Under the pieces are notes generated by a model, which searched no databases, was not told the DNA's origin, and was given only the letters and a program-made list of their open reading frames with translations. From assembly GCF_019703515.2 (NCBI RefSeq), contig NC_059346.1:13485001-13549000 (forward strand): a stretch of DNA of 64,000 bases, written 5' to 3'. A program made the position numbers and the translations under genes. This document shows, piece by piece, positions 1 to 10,841 of the stretch (positions are counted from its first letter, which is position 1; every line of letters begins with the position of its first letter). The stretch comes from Myxocyprinus asiaticus (lineage: Eukaryota > Chordata > Actinopteri > Cypriniformes > Catostomidae).

Positions 1-1609
1 GGCTTCCTTGGGACTTCGTGTCCCAAGTTTCCTTGGTCTCTACATGGCACGAAGGCTGCAAGCCATGAGGGCAAGAGTGCAGAGGATGCAGAGCCGCAGA
101 GGAAGTGAAGAAGCAAGAGAGCCGAAGAAGACCTCTAGAGAGGGCGTTCCTCCTTGGTACGAGAGTTTTGCGTTGAGATTGGAAACACCCCAAAGGTGTT
201 CTGAGCCAATCAGAAGTGGTTTTTCAGAGTCACATGGTCAACTGGTCTGTCCTTTTCAAAGTTGATTTACAATCCTTTGTGTGGAGGATTCTCACAAATT
301 TCCTGCTCAAAATAGTGCATGTTTAATCATGAACTTTTATAGCTTGAAAACGGTGCAAGAAACATGACATTCGTTGTCATCAACATTCTCTGCATAAACA
401 TGCAAGCATTAACATACTAAATAAGATATACTTTCGTGAATATTCCACATGTAAGTAACAACTAAATAGTAAGATCATACTAGTAAATTAATTGGTTTTA
501 CAACATGGATAATACATTACACGTTATGAGAAACCTGATTGTCAGGGTATATTATCAGGTTAAGCCTTGAATAGTTACCATTCTTAGTAGAATGACATGA
601 ATAATACAAGATTAAAATCATCGATTTGTCAGTTATAAGTGATTACAAATCACTACACATATTTTAAAAGGTACATCAGGCTATAATCATTCATTTGTCA
701 GTTATAAAATTGATCACAGGTCATAAAGTCATTTTCAGAATTATCTAGCAAAGCTAGGTTTTGTATACATTTTGGGTCTGGATGCATTCTGTACATTTTA
801 TAGGGTTAACTCAGCAAAGTACTGTGACTTTGTGTGTAATGTTCCTGGATTAAGATTAAATGTCCTAGTATTAGAATCGCGCAAACACGAGGGTCTTTAC
901 AAGGAAAGCTGCTTTAGCTCTGTGTGTTTTATTGCCCATAACCTCTGCCCTTGAAGCGGAGGGGGTTTTCCAAGTGTGTGTTCGGACAGATCTGCCCTTG
1001 TTTCTCAAGATGATTAAGTTACGCAGATGGTCATCCTTATCGCATTTAGCTGGGTTATGCCAGACTTTAAGGAGCCATTTTGTCAGTTTCTTAGTTTATG
1101 GCTTTTGAGGGATTTCCAGGGGCCTCTGAAAGTGGAAATTAACGATTCTTTGACCCATGAGATCCTACACTGCGTAACCATAATAGTACGATGCATCGTT
1201 GTAGAAATTAACTAGCTAGTCATGAATGTTTCCCAAAACTGAAGCAACTATGTCGCGCATTCATCATTCGAACCACGTTGGTTGAGCTGTCATTAATGAC
1301 TTTACTCAGGGGGTGGATTAATAACTTCCGCAAATATTAAATTATAATAGCTCATTTACACGTACACCAGAAAGCCGTTTAATGCGAGAAAGCAGCTGAA
1401 GACATGAAAGTGGTATGCAATTTGCGCTGCAATAGATGGATTACCCTCTCTATATTAGACTTCGGTGTTCCCTGACACACCTGAGCATACGCATAATCTT
1501 CAAAAACATAGTAACGTCACTTATGCGTTAACAAACAGATAAAAGCTGTGTGTGATATGCGCTTTCTCTTAACAGGCTTTAATCCCTTAAAAGGCTTCAT
1601 TCACATTTA
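1..1609. other. Unassigned AT-rich stretch, no supported gene
   Basis: No reading frame here resembles a known protein. The longest open frame, in the first 265 bases, is rich in Arg/Glu/Ser and has no recognisable domain. The segment from about 280 to 760 is strongly AT-rich with repeated short phrases ending in TTTGTCAGTTATAA near 630 and 695. It could be an old transposon or LTR remnant, but no ends or duplications could be defined. Confidence 0.3.
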
Positions 1610-1818
1610 CAGTGGTGTGAAAAAGTGTTTGCCCCCTTCCTGATTTCTTATTTTTTTGCATGTTTGTCACACTTAAATGTTTCAGATCATCAAACAAGTT
1701 TCAATATTAGTCAAAGATAACACAAGTAAACACAAAATGCAGTTTTTAAATGAAGGTTGTTATTATTAAGGGAAAACAAAATCCAAACCTACATGGCCCT
1801 GTGTGAAAAAGTGTTTGC
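1610..1818. repeat. Left IR/DR arm of the Tc1 element
   Basis: Inverted repeat of about 209 bp matching 3019-3227 in reverse complement with few differences. It carries transposase-binding-like direct repeats at its outer (1611) and inner (1801) ends. Confidence 0.92.
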
Positions 1819-1987
1819 CCCACCTGTTAAAACATAATTTAACTGTGGTTTATCACACCTGAGTTCAATTTCTCTAGCCACACCCAGGCCTGATTACTGC
1901 CACACCTGTTCTCAATCAAGAAATCACTTAAATAGGACCTGCCTGACAAAGTGAAGTAGACCAAAAGATCTTCAAAAGCTAGACATC

Positions 1988-3009
1988 ATGCCGAGATCCA
2001 AAGAAATTCAGGAACAAATGAGAAAGAAAGTAATTGAGATCTATCAGTCTGGAAAAGGTTATAAAGCCATTTCTAAAGCTTTGGGACTCCAGAGAACCAC
2101 AGTGAGAGCCATTATCCACAAATGGCGAAAACATGGAACAGTGGTGAACCTTCCCAAGAGTGGCCGGCCGACCAAAATTACCCCAAGAGCGCAGCGACGA
2201 CTCATCCAAGGGGTCACAAAAGACCCCACAACAACATCCAAAGAACTGCAGGCCTCACTTGCCTCAGTTAAGGTCAGTGTTCATGACTCCACCATAAGAA
2301 AGAGACTGGACAAAAATGGCCTGCATGGCAGAGTTCCAAGACGAAAACCACTGCTGAGCAAAAAGAACATTAAGGCTCATCTCATTTTTGCCAGAAAACA
2401 TCTTGATGATCCCCAAGACTTTTGGGAAAATACTCTGTGGACTGACAAGACAAAAGTTGAACTTTTTGGAAGGTGTGTGTCCCATTACATCTGGCGTAAA
2501 AGTAACACCGCATTTCAGAAAAAGAACATCATACCAGCAGTAAAATATGGTGGTGGTAGTGTGATGGTCTGGGGCTGTTTTGCTGCTTCAGGACCTGGAA
2601 GACTTGCTGTGATAAATGGAACCATGAATTCTGCTGTCTACCAAAAATCCTGAAGGAGAATGTCCGGCCATCTGTTCGTGACCTCAAGCTGAAGTGAACT
2701 TGGGTTCTGCAGCAGGACAATGATCCAAAACACACCAGCAAGTCCACCTCTGAATGGCTGAAGAAAAACAAAATGAAGACTTTGGAGTGGCCTAGTCAAA
2801 GTCCTGACCTGAATCCTATTGAGATGCTGTGGCATAACCTTAGAAAGGCAGTTCATGCTCGAAAACCCTCCAATGTGGCTGAATTACAACAATTCTGCAA
2901 AGATGAGTGGGCCAAAATTCCTCCACAGCGCTGTAAAAGACTCATTGCAAGTTATCACAAACGCTTGATTGCAGTTGTTGCTGCTAAGGGTGGCCCAACC
3001 AGTTATTAG
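1988..3009 (+). pseudogene. Tc1 transposase, broken by one frameshift and one stop
   Basis: Encodes a DD34E cut-and-paste transposase. The N-terminal half begins MPRSKEIQEQ and shows a paired-like helix-turn-helix (roughly residues 10-60), a GRPTK motif, and the first catalytic Asp in LWTDKTKVELFG, where the usual following Glu is Lys. The frame then breaks: one base is missing near 2648 and the protein continues in another frame. A TGA at 2695-2697 sits where an Arg CGA codon is expected, a typical CpG transition. The second Asp (QQDNDPKHTSK, near 2716) and the Glu ([11 protein letters not shown], near 2820) lie 34 residues apart. The protein ends AKGGPTSY, the usual Tc1 C-terminus. Only two obvious disabling changes suggest a fairly recent insertion. 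No active protein is expected from this copy. Confidence 0.94.
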
Positions 3010-3018
3010 GTTTACGGC

Positions 3019-3227
3019 GCAATCACTTTTTCACACAGGGCCATGTAGGTTTGGATTTTGTTTTCCCTTAATAATAACAACCTTCATTTAAAAACTGCAT
3101 TTTGTGTTTACCTGTGTTATCTATGACTAATATTTAAACTTGTTTGATAATCTGAAACATTTAAGTGTGACAAACATGCAAAAAAATAAGAAATCAGGAA
3201 GGGGGCAAACACTTTTTCACACCACTG
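3019..3227. repeat. Right IR/DR arm of the Tc1 element
   Basis: Reverse complement of 1610-1818, ending in CTTTTTCACACCACTG next to the TA target copy. Confidence 0.92.
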
Positions 3228-3229
3228 TA

Positions 3230-5493
3230 CGTGATGTTTCAGGAGGCTGCTTTCTGCAAAATCCCAGAATAATGTCTTAAATGCATGTAAACATGGTCAA
3301 ATTCTTGACAGCATGAAAGATATATATGGAATAAAAGATATACAAGTCTCAGCAGTGTCAAATGATGTCTGCACAGAAAACTAATAAGGAACTATGCTTC
3401 TTACCACAGGTAAAGAGCTGTGTTTTTGGGAAACACCAAATCGTTGAACTATGTTGGTAATGATGGAACTTGCGACCATATTTGGCTAATGATGCTTTTG
3501 GGAAACGTACCACTGGTTGATGACCGCAGTCCGGCTCAGTGACGCTCGAAGTTCAACTGAATGACACACAAATGCACTGTTGATGGTATTTTTTGTATAT
3601 ATTAACTTAATTTCCTTATTTGGGCATTAAAATGTAATTGGAATTAGAAGTGTGCAATAATCGCAGTTAGATCAAATAACCAAGATCAGACGATTATTTA
3701 ATAATCACGACAGGCCTACTGGTATCGGTACAGACTACTGAAATTTTAGTATCGTGAAAAGGATAAGAGGGATACAGACAGATGTGATGGCAAAAACAGC
3801 GAAGGAACTTAATATCAATGCAAGTTTGACCATGCAGTGCAATTGGTAATCATTTTATTGCACAAACAAGCACCACTGATGGTGCTCTTTCTTTTGCTCT
3901 TTCTTTCTTTGTTCTTTTTCTCATCAGCTTAAAAACCATAAGCCAAGAGCAAGAGATTTTTGAAGGTAATTATATTTTGAGTTGTTAAAATACAGGGCCC
4001 TACTCTTGCAAATTGTGTGAAAACAGTAAAAATCTTCTATCCAATAAAATATGCAAAATAGTTTAGACAGCTGTGCTTACTGATTGGCAAACCATTGGAA
4101 AGAACTGTACTGAATGTAAATTCAGCAAGCATCATGTTATGATTTGCAAATACATCTCCTGTAAAAACATATTTTGAAAGATTTGTGGAAGGCATATATG
4201 ATGGAACAAGACAGACAGACAGCTAATTCCAAAACTCTGATCACATGAGATGTTCTAATGCATCTAAACTCAAATTCCTACAAGACACACACAAATCAGA
4301 CAAAAGCAAAACATCATCATGGTTTTTCTATATGTATCATAATACAATATACATGGTATATAAATTCATGATATATGAATATGGAAATCATTGAGAAGTA
4401 TGCTACTGTATATATCAAAGGGGATGCTTTGGGATTACCATCTCATATCATGGTACTGCCACAGTACTTTTTTTGAAAGGTTAAAAAAAGGTAAATGAGA
4501 AAACCATATTATAAAGCCATATTATAAATAAATAAATAACTGATTGTTTTTTTGTTTGTTTTTTTTTTTTTTTTAGGAATTTGCTTTGCTTAATTTGTGC
4601 CATGAGTATTTAAAACAGCATTTATATTGAAAACCACCTAACTAACTTGCAAAGAAAATGCTGTTATCATGGTTGCAAAGAATTAAATGTCCTTGTTTAT
4701 TTGAAAGTTAATGCCAATTTTATGATGTTTGAACAAAATAAACGCTTCTTCCTCAAGACACATTCATTTTCAAACTTTGACAAGAGTAATCTGAACTAAT
4801 GCAAACAATAATTAAGACATATATAACAGGTATATCTTAACTTTAGAAAAAAATGCCGAAATTTAGAAATGTATTCCTGTAAGTGAAGACAAATATAACA
4901 GTCTTTTTTAAGGCTGCTGATATAGGCGTAAAAACTTCAAACATTGTGACAGAAGACAGAGAATATATAAAGATTCCGTCTTTGTTGGGACGACTAAAAT
5001 TTCCTGTACAAACGACGTACAAACAAGGAAAAACACAAACTATACACACTCGGTTTTGATTTGAGGAACAAATGTGGCTATTTTTAGCTATTGCAATCTA
5101 CTCCTCGGCAACAATGAGGGTAGAAATTTCTTATTTTCTAGTCAAACAAACAATGGCTAGCAGATTTTCCCCATAATGGGTAGGAGGAAAACATTTTGAT
5201 TTTCTCCATCTAAACAGATAGCAGGTGGTGAAATGAAAGACATCACACATCTTTTATAGACCCAAACGACACCAGCAGGAGTGTCTTTGATGTTGCGGCA
5301 TCGTTCAACTAGCAGAGACAATGGCATGTTCCTCTGCCAGCATGCATCTGTCTCTTTGCTGACGAAATTTAATTGAGATGGTAGAGACATTTTACATAGT
5401 GATTCTCCAGCAGATGTTCGTAACCTCAGACACAAACACACTGAGATGGCATCACTAAGACTTTAAAAAAAGAAAACTGGAGTTTCTCTCAGT
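3230..5493. other. Unassigned stretch, no supported gene
   Basis: AT-rich DNA with homopolymer runs (poly-T near 4559-4574). Phrases around 3640-3770 (ATAATCGCAGTTAG, TACTGGTATCGGTACAG) resemble decayed hAT-type termini but no pairs could be matched. The minus-strand open frame near 5157-5441 has no recognisable domain or family residues. Confidence 0.3.
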
Positions 5494-5497
5494 TTAA

Positions 5498-5827
5498 AGC
5501 TGAAGTGCATAATTGTTTAGATTGTAAAATACTTTCTTCTATCCCAGGAGGTACCTTAACATGCAGAGACGACTTTAGGTTAGCCAGTTGTGGGTTGATT
5601 TCCCCGAAATGTGTAAAGACTGTGGTGGTATCAAACATTTATTTTTGTTTGAGCAGCCTGACATAGCAACAATGGCTCAAAATAAGGCATGAGTTCAGGT
5701 CTGGACTATTTGTTAGACATGACCAATGGAAGACAGGGGAGTGATTAGCAAACCTGTATGAAAACAAACATTATTTTTGCAATTGCGATTGGTGACGTTA
5801 GTGGCACAGAAATTACACACTTCAGCT
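5498..5827. mobile_element. TTAA-flanked MITE
   Basis: A 330-bp segment with inverted ends AGCTGAAGTG and CACTTCAGCT, each directly next to TTAA (5494-5497 and 5828-5831). TTAA duplication is typical of piggyBac-type transposition, so this is probably a non-autonomous element mobilised by such a transposase. No coding sequence is present. The class is inferred from the target site only. Confidence 0.75.
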
Positions 5828-6241
5828 TTAAATGTGCACTAATTTTTTCCTCATTAAAAAAGTTTAACTCCTAAAAGACATGAATTGTGATTTTGCAATA
5901 TATGTAGGAAATCATGACCACTCACATTAAAATGAAGACTCCAATCATATCAGTAACCTTATAAAAGCTGTTTTATTCTACAAGGAGAGGGTCCACACAT
6001 GGGTCTGCCATGTCAGAATAAAATGACCAGCTGAATACTATTCGCTTAATCTCAGTTACCGCCCTGTTATTTGACACTTTCACTCATTGATTAAAGTAAT
6101 CATGGCTGACTGAATACTTGATTTCTACAATGGCATCTGAAACTGAAAACTACTGATTTTAAATGATGCTGCATCCAAGCTGCTAGGTGTCAGTGTTAAG
6201 TTCAAGATGACACAGACAAAATTTACTGAGTGCACCTTTAA

Positions 6242-6493
6242 ATAGATTGTAAACCTGAAAATTGCAGTTATGTCATAATTTTTTCAACCTCTTGTTGTTC
6301 CAAACCCGTATGACTTCTGTGGAACACAAAACATGTTAGGTATATTGTTAGCCTCAGTCACTATTCACTTCCATTGTATGGGAATGAAATATCTTTTGTG
6401 TTCCAAAGAAGTCAGTCAGTCATACAGGTTTGGAACAACTAGAGGTTGAGTATATGATGAAAGAATTTTTTATATTGTGGATGAACTATTTCT
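6242..6493. mobile_element. Palindromic TTAA-flanked MITE (Angel-like)
   Basis: Nearly the whole 252-bp element is one imperfect hairpin: the left arm containing TTGTTGTTCCAAACC pairs with the right arm containing GGTTTGGAACAACTAG. It is flanked by TTAA at 6238-6241 and 6494-6497. From memory it resembles the abundant foldback elements of zebrafish called Angel; that name is an attribution, not a search result. Related ends occur at 16426-17315 and near 32163. Confidence 0.72.
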
Positions 6494-7149
6494 TTAAATA
6501 GAAAACTGTACATTTTAATGGGTCTACCTAACCTGTTGAAGGGACAGGTTGTTCTCCTGAATTAATGTACAGACGTATACGTCCACCTAAAAACTGGTCT
6601 GTATTTACATCAGCTTCCCCATTATCGGATGTTTTGCCCCCTGAAACAACCTCAACAGAGTGTTTCTTCATCCATTTTAATGATTATAACATGCTGAAGG
6701 CAGAAACTAATTATTGCCATTATAAAAGGATTGGAGCTGGCGGCATGTGTACGGCAATAGTTTCGAGCTCTGCTTTATCTGTGCAGTGATGAATAAGTCT
6801 AATCTATCATATGTCTGGGAAAGCCCCAAGGCCTCCAGTCTGGATAGCTGTCAGCTAGCGAGCAGTGGTGTGTATGCATATGTGAACTGTGACTTTTAAG
6901 ATCACCAAAGTGTATCTATGTATATAAATGTTGCTGTTGAATTGTGCGAGTACTAGGGGTGTAAATATTTGCTCTGACAATGATTTGATTCCATTATGAT
7001 CCTTTAATAAATGTGTTGCATTATGAAATCTGACAAGATTTAGTCATTCGGTTCGATTGGATTATTTTGATACTACTACTGTTTTTTTTTTTTTTTAAAT
7101 AGACTGAAGAGACAAATGTAACTGGAGGGACAATTTACACTGTAGTGGA

Positions 7150-7262
7150 TTTTTACATTATATTTATGGCAAACACTTTTACGCAAAATATACCTTAAAT
7201 GACTGTAAGGTACATGTTTTATCAGTACCAATTGAGCTACAGAAACACTACACCTCAAAAAT
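7150..7262 (-). repeat. Degraded tRNA-derived SINE
   Basis: Read on the minus strand it begins with a tRNA-like box A (TGTAGCTCAATTGGTAC, plus positions near 7225-7245). It ends with the fish SINE/LINE-type tail GCGTAAAAGTGTTTGCCA (plus positions near 7165-7182). Box B is lost or too decayed to see. Confidence 0.6.
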
Positions 7263-7450
7263 GGGTCAAGAATTTTATGGCATGACCTTACAATAATACA
7301 TATATGTAATTCACATTAGTCATTATAACTGATTATTAAATTCTGTACCCGATGCATTAAAATGTAAATTGTTAGATCGGTGTATTATAGGGGTGTAATG
7401 GTTTATCGTGGCACAATGCATAGCGGTTAAAAAATTTGACGGATGGAAAT

Positions 7451-9067
7451 TAGAGCCCAACTGATATGGGATTTTTGAGACCGATACCGATTTTAGAGAG
7501 GGAAAATTCAACGATTACGGATATGGTGGCCAATGTTTGAGCTGGAATGAAAACAGACCTTTTCTATGTGGATTTTTCACCGGTTTTGCACCGATATGAC
7601 TATGCAAAGGTACTCAGAAGGCTGCTTTCTTAAACAAATATTTTTTTATCAAAGAATATTTGACATTATTATTATAATACATTGTCAACAAATTCTAGAA
7701 ATGAACACTGAGAAAATAAAGAATAAATAAAAATACAATAAATAGCTTAATAAACATCAGTACTGTATGTTTAGTATAAGTCAATTGCTGACTATTTAAA
7801 TAAAGAATAAAAATAAAACAAATAGCTAAATAAACATCAGTACTGTTAAGTATCAGTCAAATGTTGACCATTAAAATAAAGAATAAATAAAACAAATAGC
7901 TAAATAAACATCAGTACTGTTTAGTATCAGTCAAATGCTGACCATTAAAATAAATAAATACAAAAAAATAAATAGCTAAATAAACATCAGTACTGTTTAG
8001 TATCAGTCAAATGCTGACCATTTAAATGAAGAATAAATAAAAATAAAATAAATAGCTAAATAAACATCAGTACTGTTTAGTATCAGTCAAATGCTGACCA
8101 TTTAAATAAAGAATAAATAAAAAATAAAATAAATAGCTAAATAAACATCAGTACTGTTTAGTATCATTCAAATGCTGACTATATTAATACTGGCAGTCAA
8201 TTAGAGGCAGGTTGTAAAACAAGAAGCATTTACACCTACCGAGACAAGCTGTGTTGCACCGTATTCTGCTGTACAAGTTGAGGGGAAACTTTTAATGGTG
8301 GAAAACCAGACTTTTAAATATTACATTTTATAAATGCAATGACTGGACATGTTCGGTTGAAGGGGGTACCAAACTGTGAATCCTGAACAAAACAGTTTGG
8401 TGAATACATGTTTACACATTAGCTTCCACTCAGCTGACAAGCAATGAAAGTAGCTACGTGGTTAGCTAGTTAGCTATAAGCTCATTGTCACGGAGAGTAG
8501 AAGACGGACGTTGTTTATTTTACTTTCCAGCATTGTGTCTCACCAACTAGGTAACAACATAGCATGAAATCAACATTCATCAGACATAATCCACCACCAC
8601 ACCGTTGTCTGTTGAGCTGCAAAAAGATGCTCTGATGTTTACCTTTCAATCTGCTACATTACTTACTGCACTGACAAACTATAGCTGGCTATCAGCAAAC
8701 AGACATGAGTGACATGGTTGTCAGGGACAAGGTTAATGTTATATTAGTAATATTGAAAAGGGAAAATGATGGAGTCATTGTTTATTAAGTTTCCAGTACG
8801 TATTTCACAAACTAGTTAACTTACAGAGACACTGCTCAACTCCGCCCTGTCTGCAGAGCCATTGTCAGCTCAGCTCTGTAAACAATGGAGTCGGAGCTCG
8901 CTCTGCTGGACAAACTACGCTATGACACCAATTCTAAAGCATTGTTTTCTGCATTATATGTTCTGAAAAAAAGTTTTCATATCGGCGCCTATCGGTAAAA
9001 TATACACAGATACCGATATATCGGTGAAAGGCTAATATCGGCCGACCGATATATTGGTCGGGCACTA
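7451..9067. mobile_element. hAT-type non-autonomous element, nested
   Basis: Starts TAGAGCCCAACTGATAT and ends ATATTGGTCGGGCACTA, an imperfect inverted repeat of the GGTCGACCGATAT type. It is flanked by the perfect 8-bp direct repeat ATGGAAAT at 7443-7450 and 9068-9075, the hallmark of hAT insertion. The 1,617-bp body has no recognisable transposase and contains a six-unit AT-rich tandem array. It lies inside the 7388-9753 element, so it is the younger of the two. Confidence 0.85.
7690..8185. repeat. Six-copy AT-rich tandem array, unit 73-81 bp
   Basis: Units contain the phrase AAACATCAGTACTG at about 7753, 7833, 7907, 7983, 8063 and 8144, followed by GTCAAATGCTGACCAT and an A/T-rich spacer. 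Spacer length changes account for the variable period. The array lies wholly inside the nested hAT element. Confidence 0.9.
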
Positions 9068-9851
9068 ATGGAAATCGCTTCATTGGCACAAGGAGATCTA
9101 AAATACAATTGCACACTAGCAGCCAAAGGTGTTGTACAATGAGTTTGGCTCAAACTGCGAATGCTGAAAGTGAAACCAGGAGCGATAGTGAGACGCGCCT
9201 TTTCAGCACAAGGGATCGAATGTCCATTTGAAGCGCGAGACTGACCTGCTCTGACAGTGCGAGAAAAAAATTTCCATTTACAGAGGTTTATGGAGAGTTC
9301 CATAATAATCTACTATATATAATGCTGAATATTATGTATAATAATGCTATGGGGAATGTCAAATGTCATGTTTAATTTGATTTCATCAGTAAATTATTAT
9401 TTAACTGGATAAGCATGCATTTCAAAATACTTTAAATGTTTGTAATCAGTGACAGTAAGCAGCATATATTTAACATAATTCCTATATTTTCAGTAAGCAG
9501 AATTATTAGTTAATATTTCCATTTGGTGTCACCATTTTTTAAAAACAGGACTTTAAGCTATATTTTTAAGGAAACAAACTGTTTTGCATATGTCTATAAA
9601 GTAATAATAAAAATAAAAGAAAAAACTTTCATCAGTCTTAACTTTTCTTGATTCAGGCTTAGTTTAAACTAAAGTATCTTGAAACAAACCGAACCGTGAG
9701 TTCAGTATCGTGAACAGAACCAAATCGTGAGATGAGTGAACCGTTACACCCCAGTGTAATGCGATGCATTTTTACACACTATTATTGAGTACTGTTTGAA
9801 TACAAAAGATATCCAGCATTCATACATGTGTACATTTGTGTGTTATCCTAC

Positions 9852-10740
9852 CTCAATATGAACTGCTCAGTGGTGGTTGCGGAATTCATCAGTATTTGAA
9901 ATCCCACAGACTGTCCTTGTTTGACTGGGCTGGGCGGCACCACAATCTCTACGTCCCCATCCAGTCTGAGTCTGTTTTTGGGTGCTTTGTTCTCCCCAGT
10001 AGCAATAGTCACTGTTCCAATCCTCTGCATATCCCCTTCTTGTCCTACAGCCTTTCCTTGCACCCTACCTGCAACACACTCTCTGCCCAGGCCCTCTGGA
10101 GGCAGGATGGAGAAGTGCAGCTCAACCGTGACAGGGACGGGTTCCTGTGTGCGTCTACGTGGTGGAGGAGGAGGGTTGAACCAGGTTGTAGGGACACCAA
10201 GCTGGGCTACACAGATTCCCATGTTTCCCTCTAGTCGGCAGGCAGCTGATACAGAACCTTCCCCTGGGTCGCGAATCCCAATGACATGGATACAGGGCAA
10301 AAGTTCGGCAGGAGGATCCATATCCTCCCACCTGCGGCCCGCAAGGTAAAACAACACCTGGATTTTTGAACGATCAAATCCTATCCTTCTTGTCACTAGG
10401 TGTGCTCTCACCTTCCAGCCCAGTGTCATGTGTGTAGAGGTGTGAAAGGAGTGTGGCAGCGCCCCCTGGAGGAATTCAGGTGGTACAGGTTCCTCTGCGG
10501 TGAAGTTGCCATAGCTACAGTTGACCGACAAAAGGGGTGAAGGGCCAGCTTCGGGCAAGTGGAGAAAGATCGGCTCACTGCGTGTCTGCAAGCTCCCGTT
10601 ACGCATCACTTCCTGCGTGGCCTCCCGGAGAAAGAAGGATGACTCTGCACCCTGCAGTTGGCAGAACACGGGGAGGTATGTAGGTAAGGAGGATGAGAAC
10701 CTGGGCACGAGATCACTACCACCACTCCTGCTCTCACACA
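9852..10740 (-). CDS. TMEM132-family protein, internal exon for the N-terminal extracellular domain
   Basis: This 889-bp exon encodes about 296 residues of a type I membrane protein of the TMEM132 family. Family marks visible in order are YLPVFCQLQGAESSFFLREA, SLQTRSEPIF, the sequon-bearing NCSYGNFT, GWKVRAHLVTRRI, IQVLFYLAGRRWEDMD, LPCIHV, CRLEGNMGICVAQL and TWFNPPP. Its last residues are EQFILR, just before the stretch that in relatives leads to the next exon. Sequons at NGS, NCS and NFT fit an extracellular region. Splice signals are strong. On the minus strand a run of CTTTCTCTCTCTATCTGTAG precedes the exon (AG at plus 10741-10742), and the exon ends ATTGAG before GTAGGA (GT at plus 9850-9851). 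The exon begins with two bases of a split codon. No stop or frameshift is present, so the gene looks functional. Exon 1 and exon 3 were not found. Paralog (A to E) cannot be fixed by eye. Known roles of the family concern cell adhesion and signalling in the nervous system; nothing here refines that. Confidence 0.92.
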
Positions 10741-10841
10741 CTACAGATAGAGAGAGAAAGTATAATCAGTATTCATGTTTATTTTGTTTCAAAGACAGTT
10801 CAGATATGATTACACAAAGAGCTTCCAGTTATAATTTAAAG

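Larger units (their letters stand above)
1610..3227 (+). mobile_element. Full-length Tc1/mariner element with long inverted repeats
   Basis: A 1,618-bp element flanked by TA at 1608-1609 and 3228-3229, the classic Tc1 target duplication. Both ends read CAGTGGTGTGAAAAAGTG inward and the inverted repeats run about 209 bp each. A second copy of the GTGTGAAAAAGTGTTTGCC motif sits at the inner end of the left repeat, giving the IR/DR arrangement of long-repeat fish Tc1 elements of the Sleeping Beauty type. It encloses a transposase frame with two disabling lesions. Structure and coding content agree, so the call is firm; the family name within Tc1 is not assigned. Confidence 0.96.
7388..9753. mobile_element. 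hAT-like element with GGGGTGTAA termini
   Basis: Left end TAGGGGTGTAATGG and right end CCGTTACACCCCA form an imperfect inverted pair. Candidate 8-bp target copies are GTGTATTA (7380-7387) and GTGTAATG (9754-9761), matching at six of eight positions, as expected for an old hAT insertion. No transposase frame was seen. A second element (7451-9067) sits inside it. Another copy of the same terminus starts at about 63912. Boundaries carry an uncertainty of a base or two. Confidence 0.65.

Noticed and set aside
8..265. Plus-strand 85-residue basic frame at the window start
   Set aside because: Low-complexity Arg/Glu-rich peptide, no domain, no splice or promoter context.
5157..5441. Minus-strand 94-residue frame
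   Set aside because: Considered as the next TMEM132 exon, but it lacks the family residues and splice sites.
7690..8185. Regularly spaced repeats considered as a CRISPR array
   Set aside because: Units are contiguous AT-rich tandem repeats without unique spacers and lie in a eukaryotic transposon.
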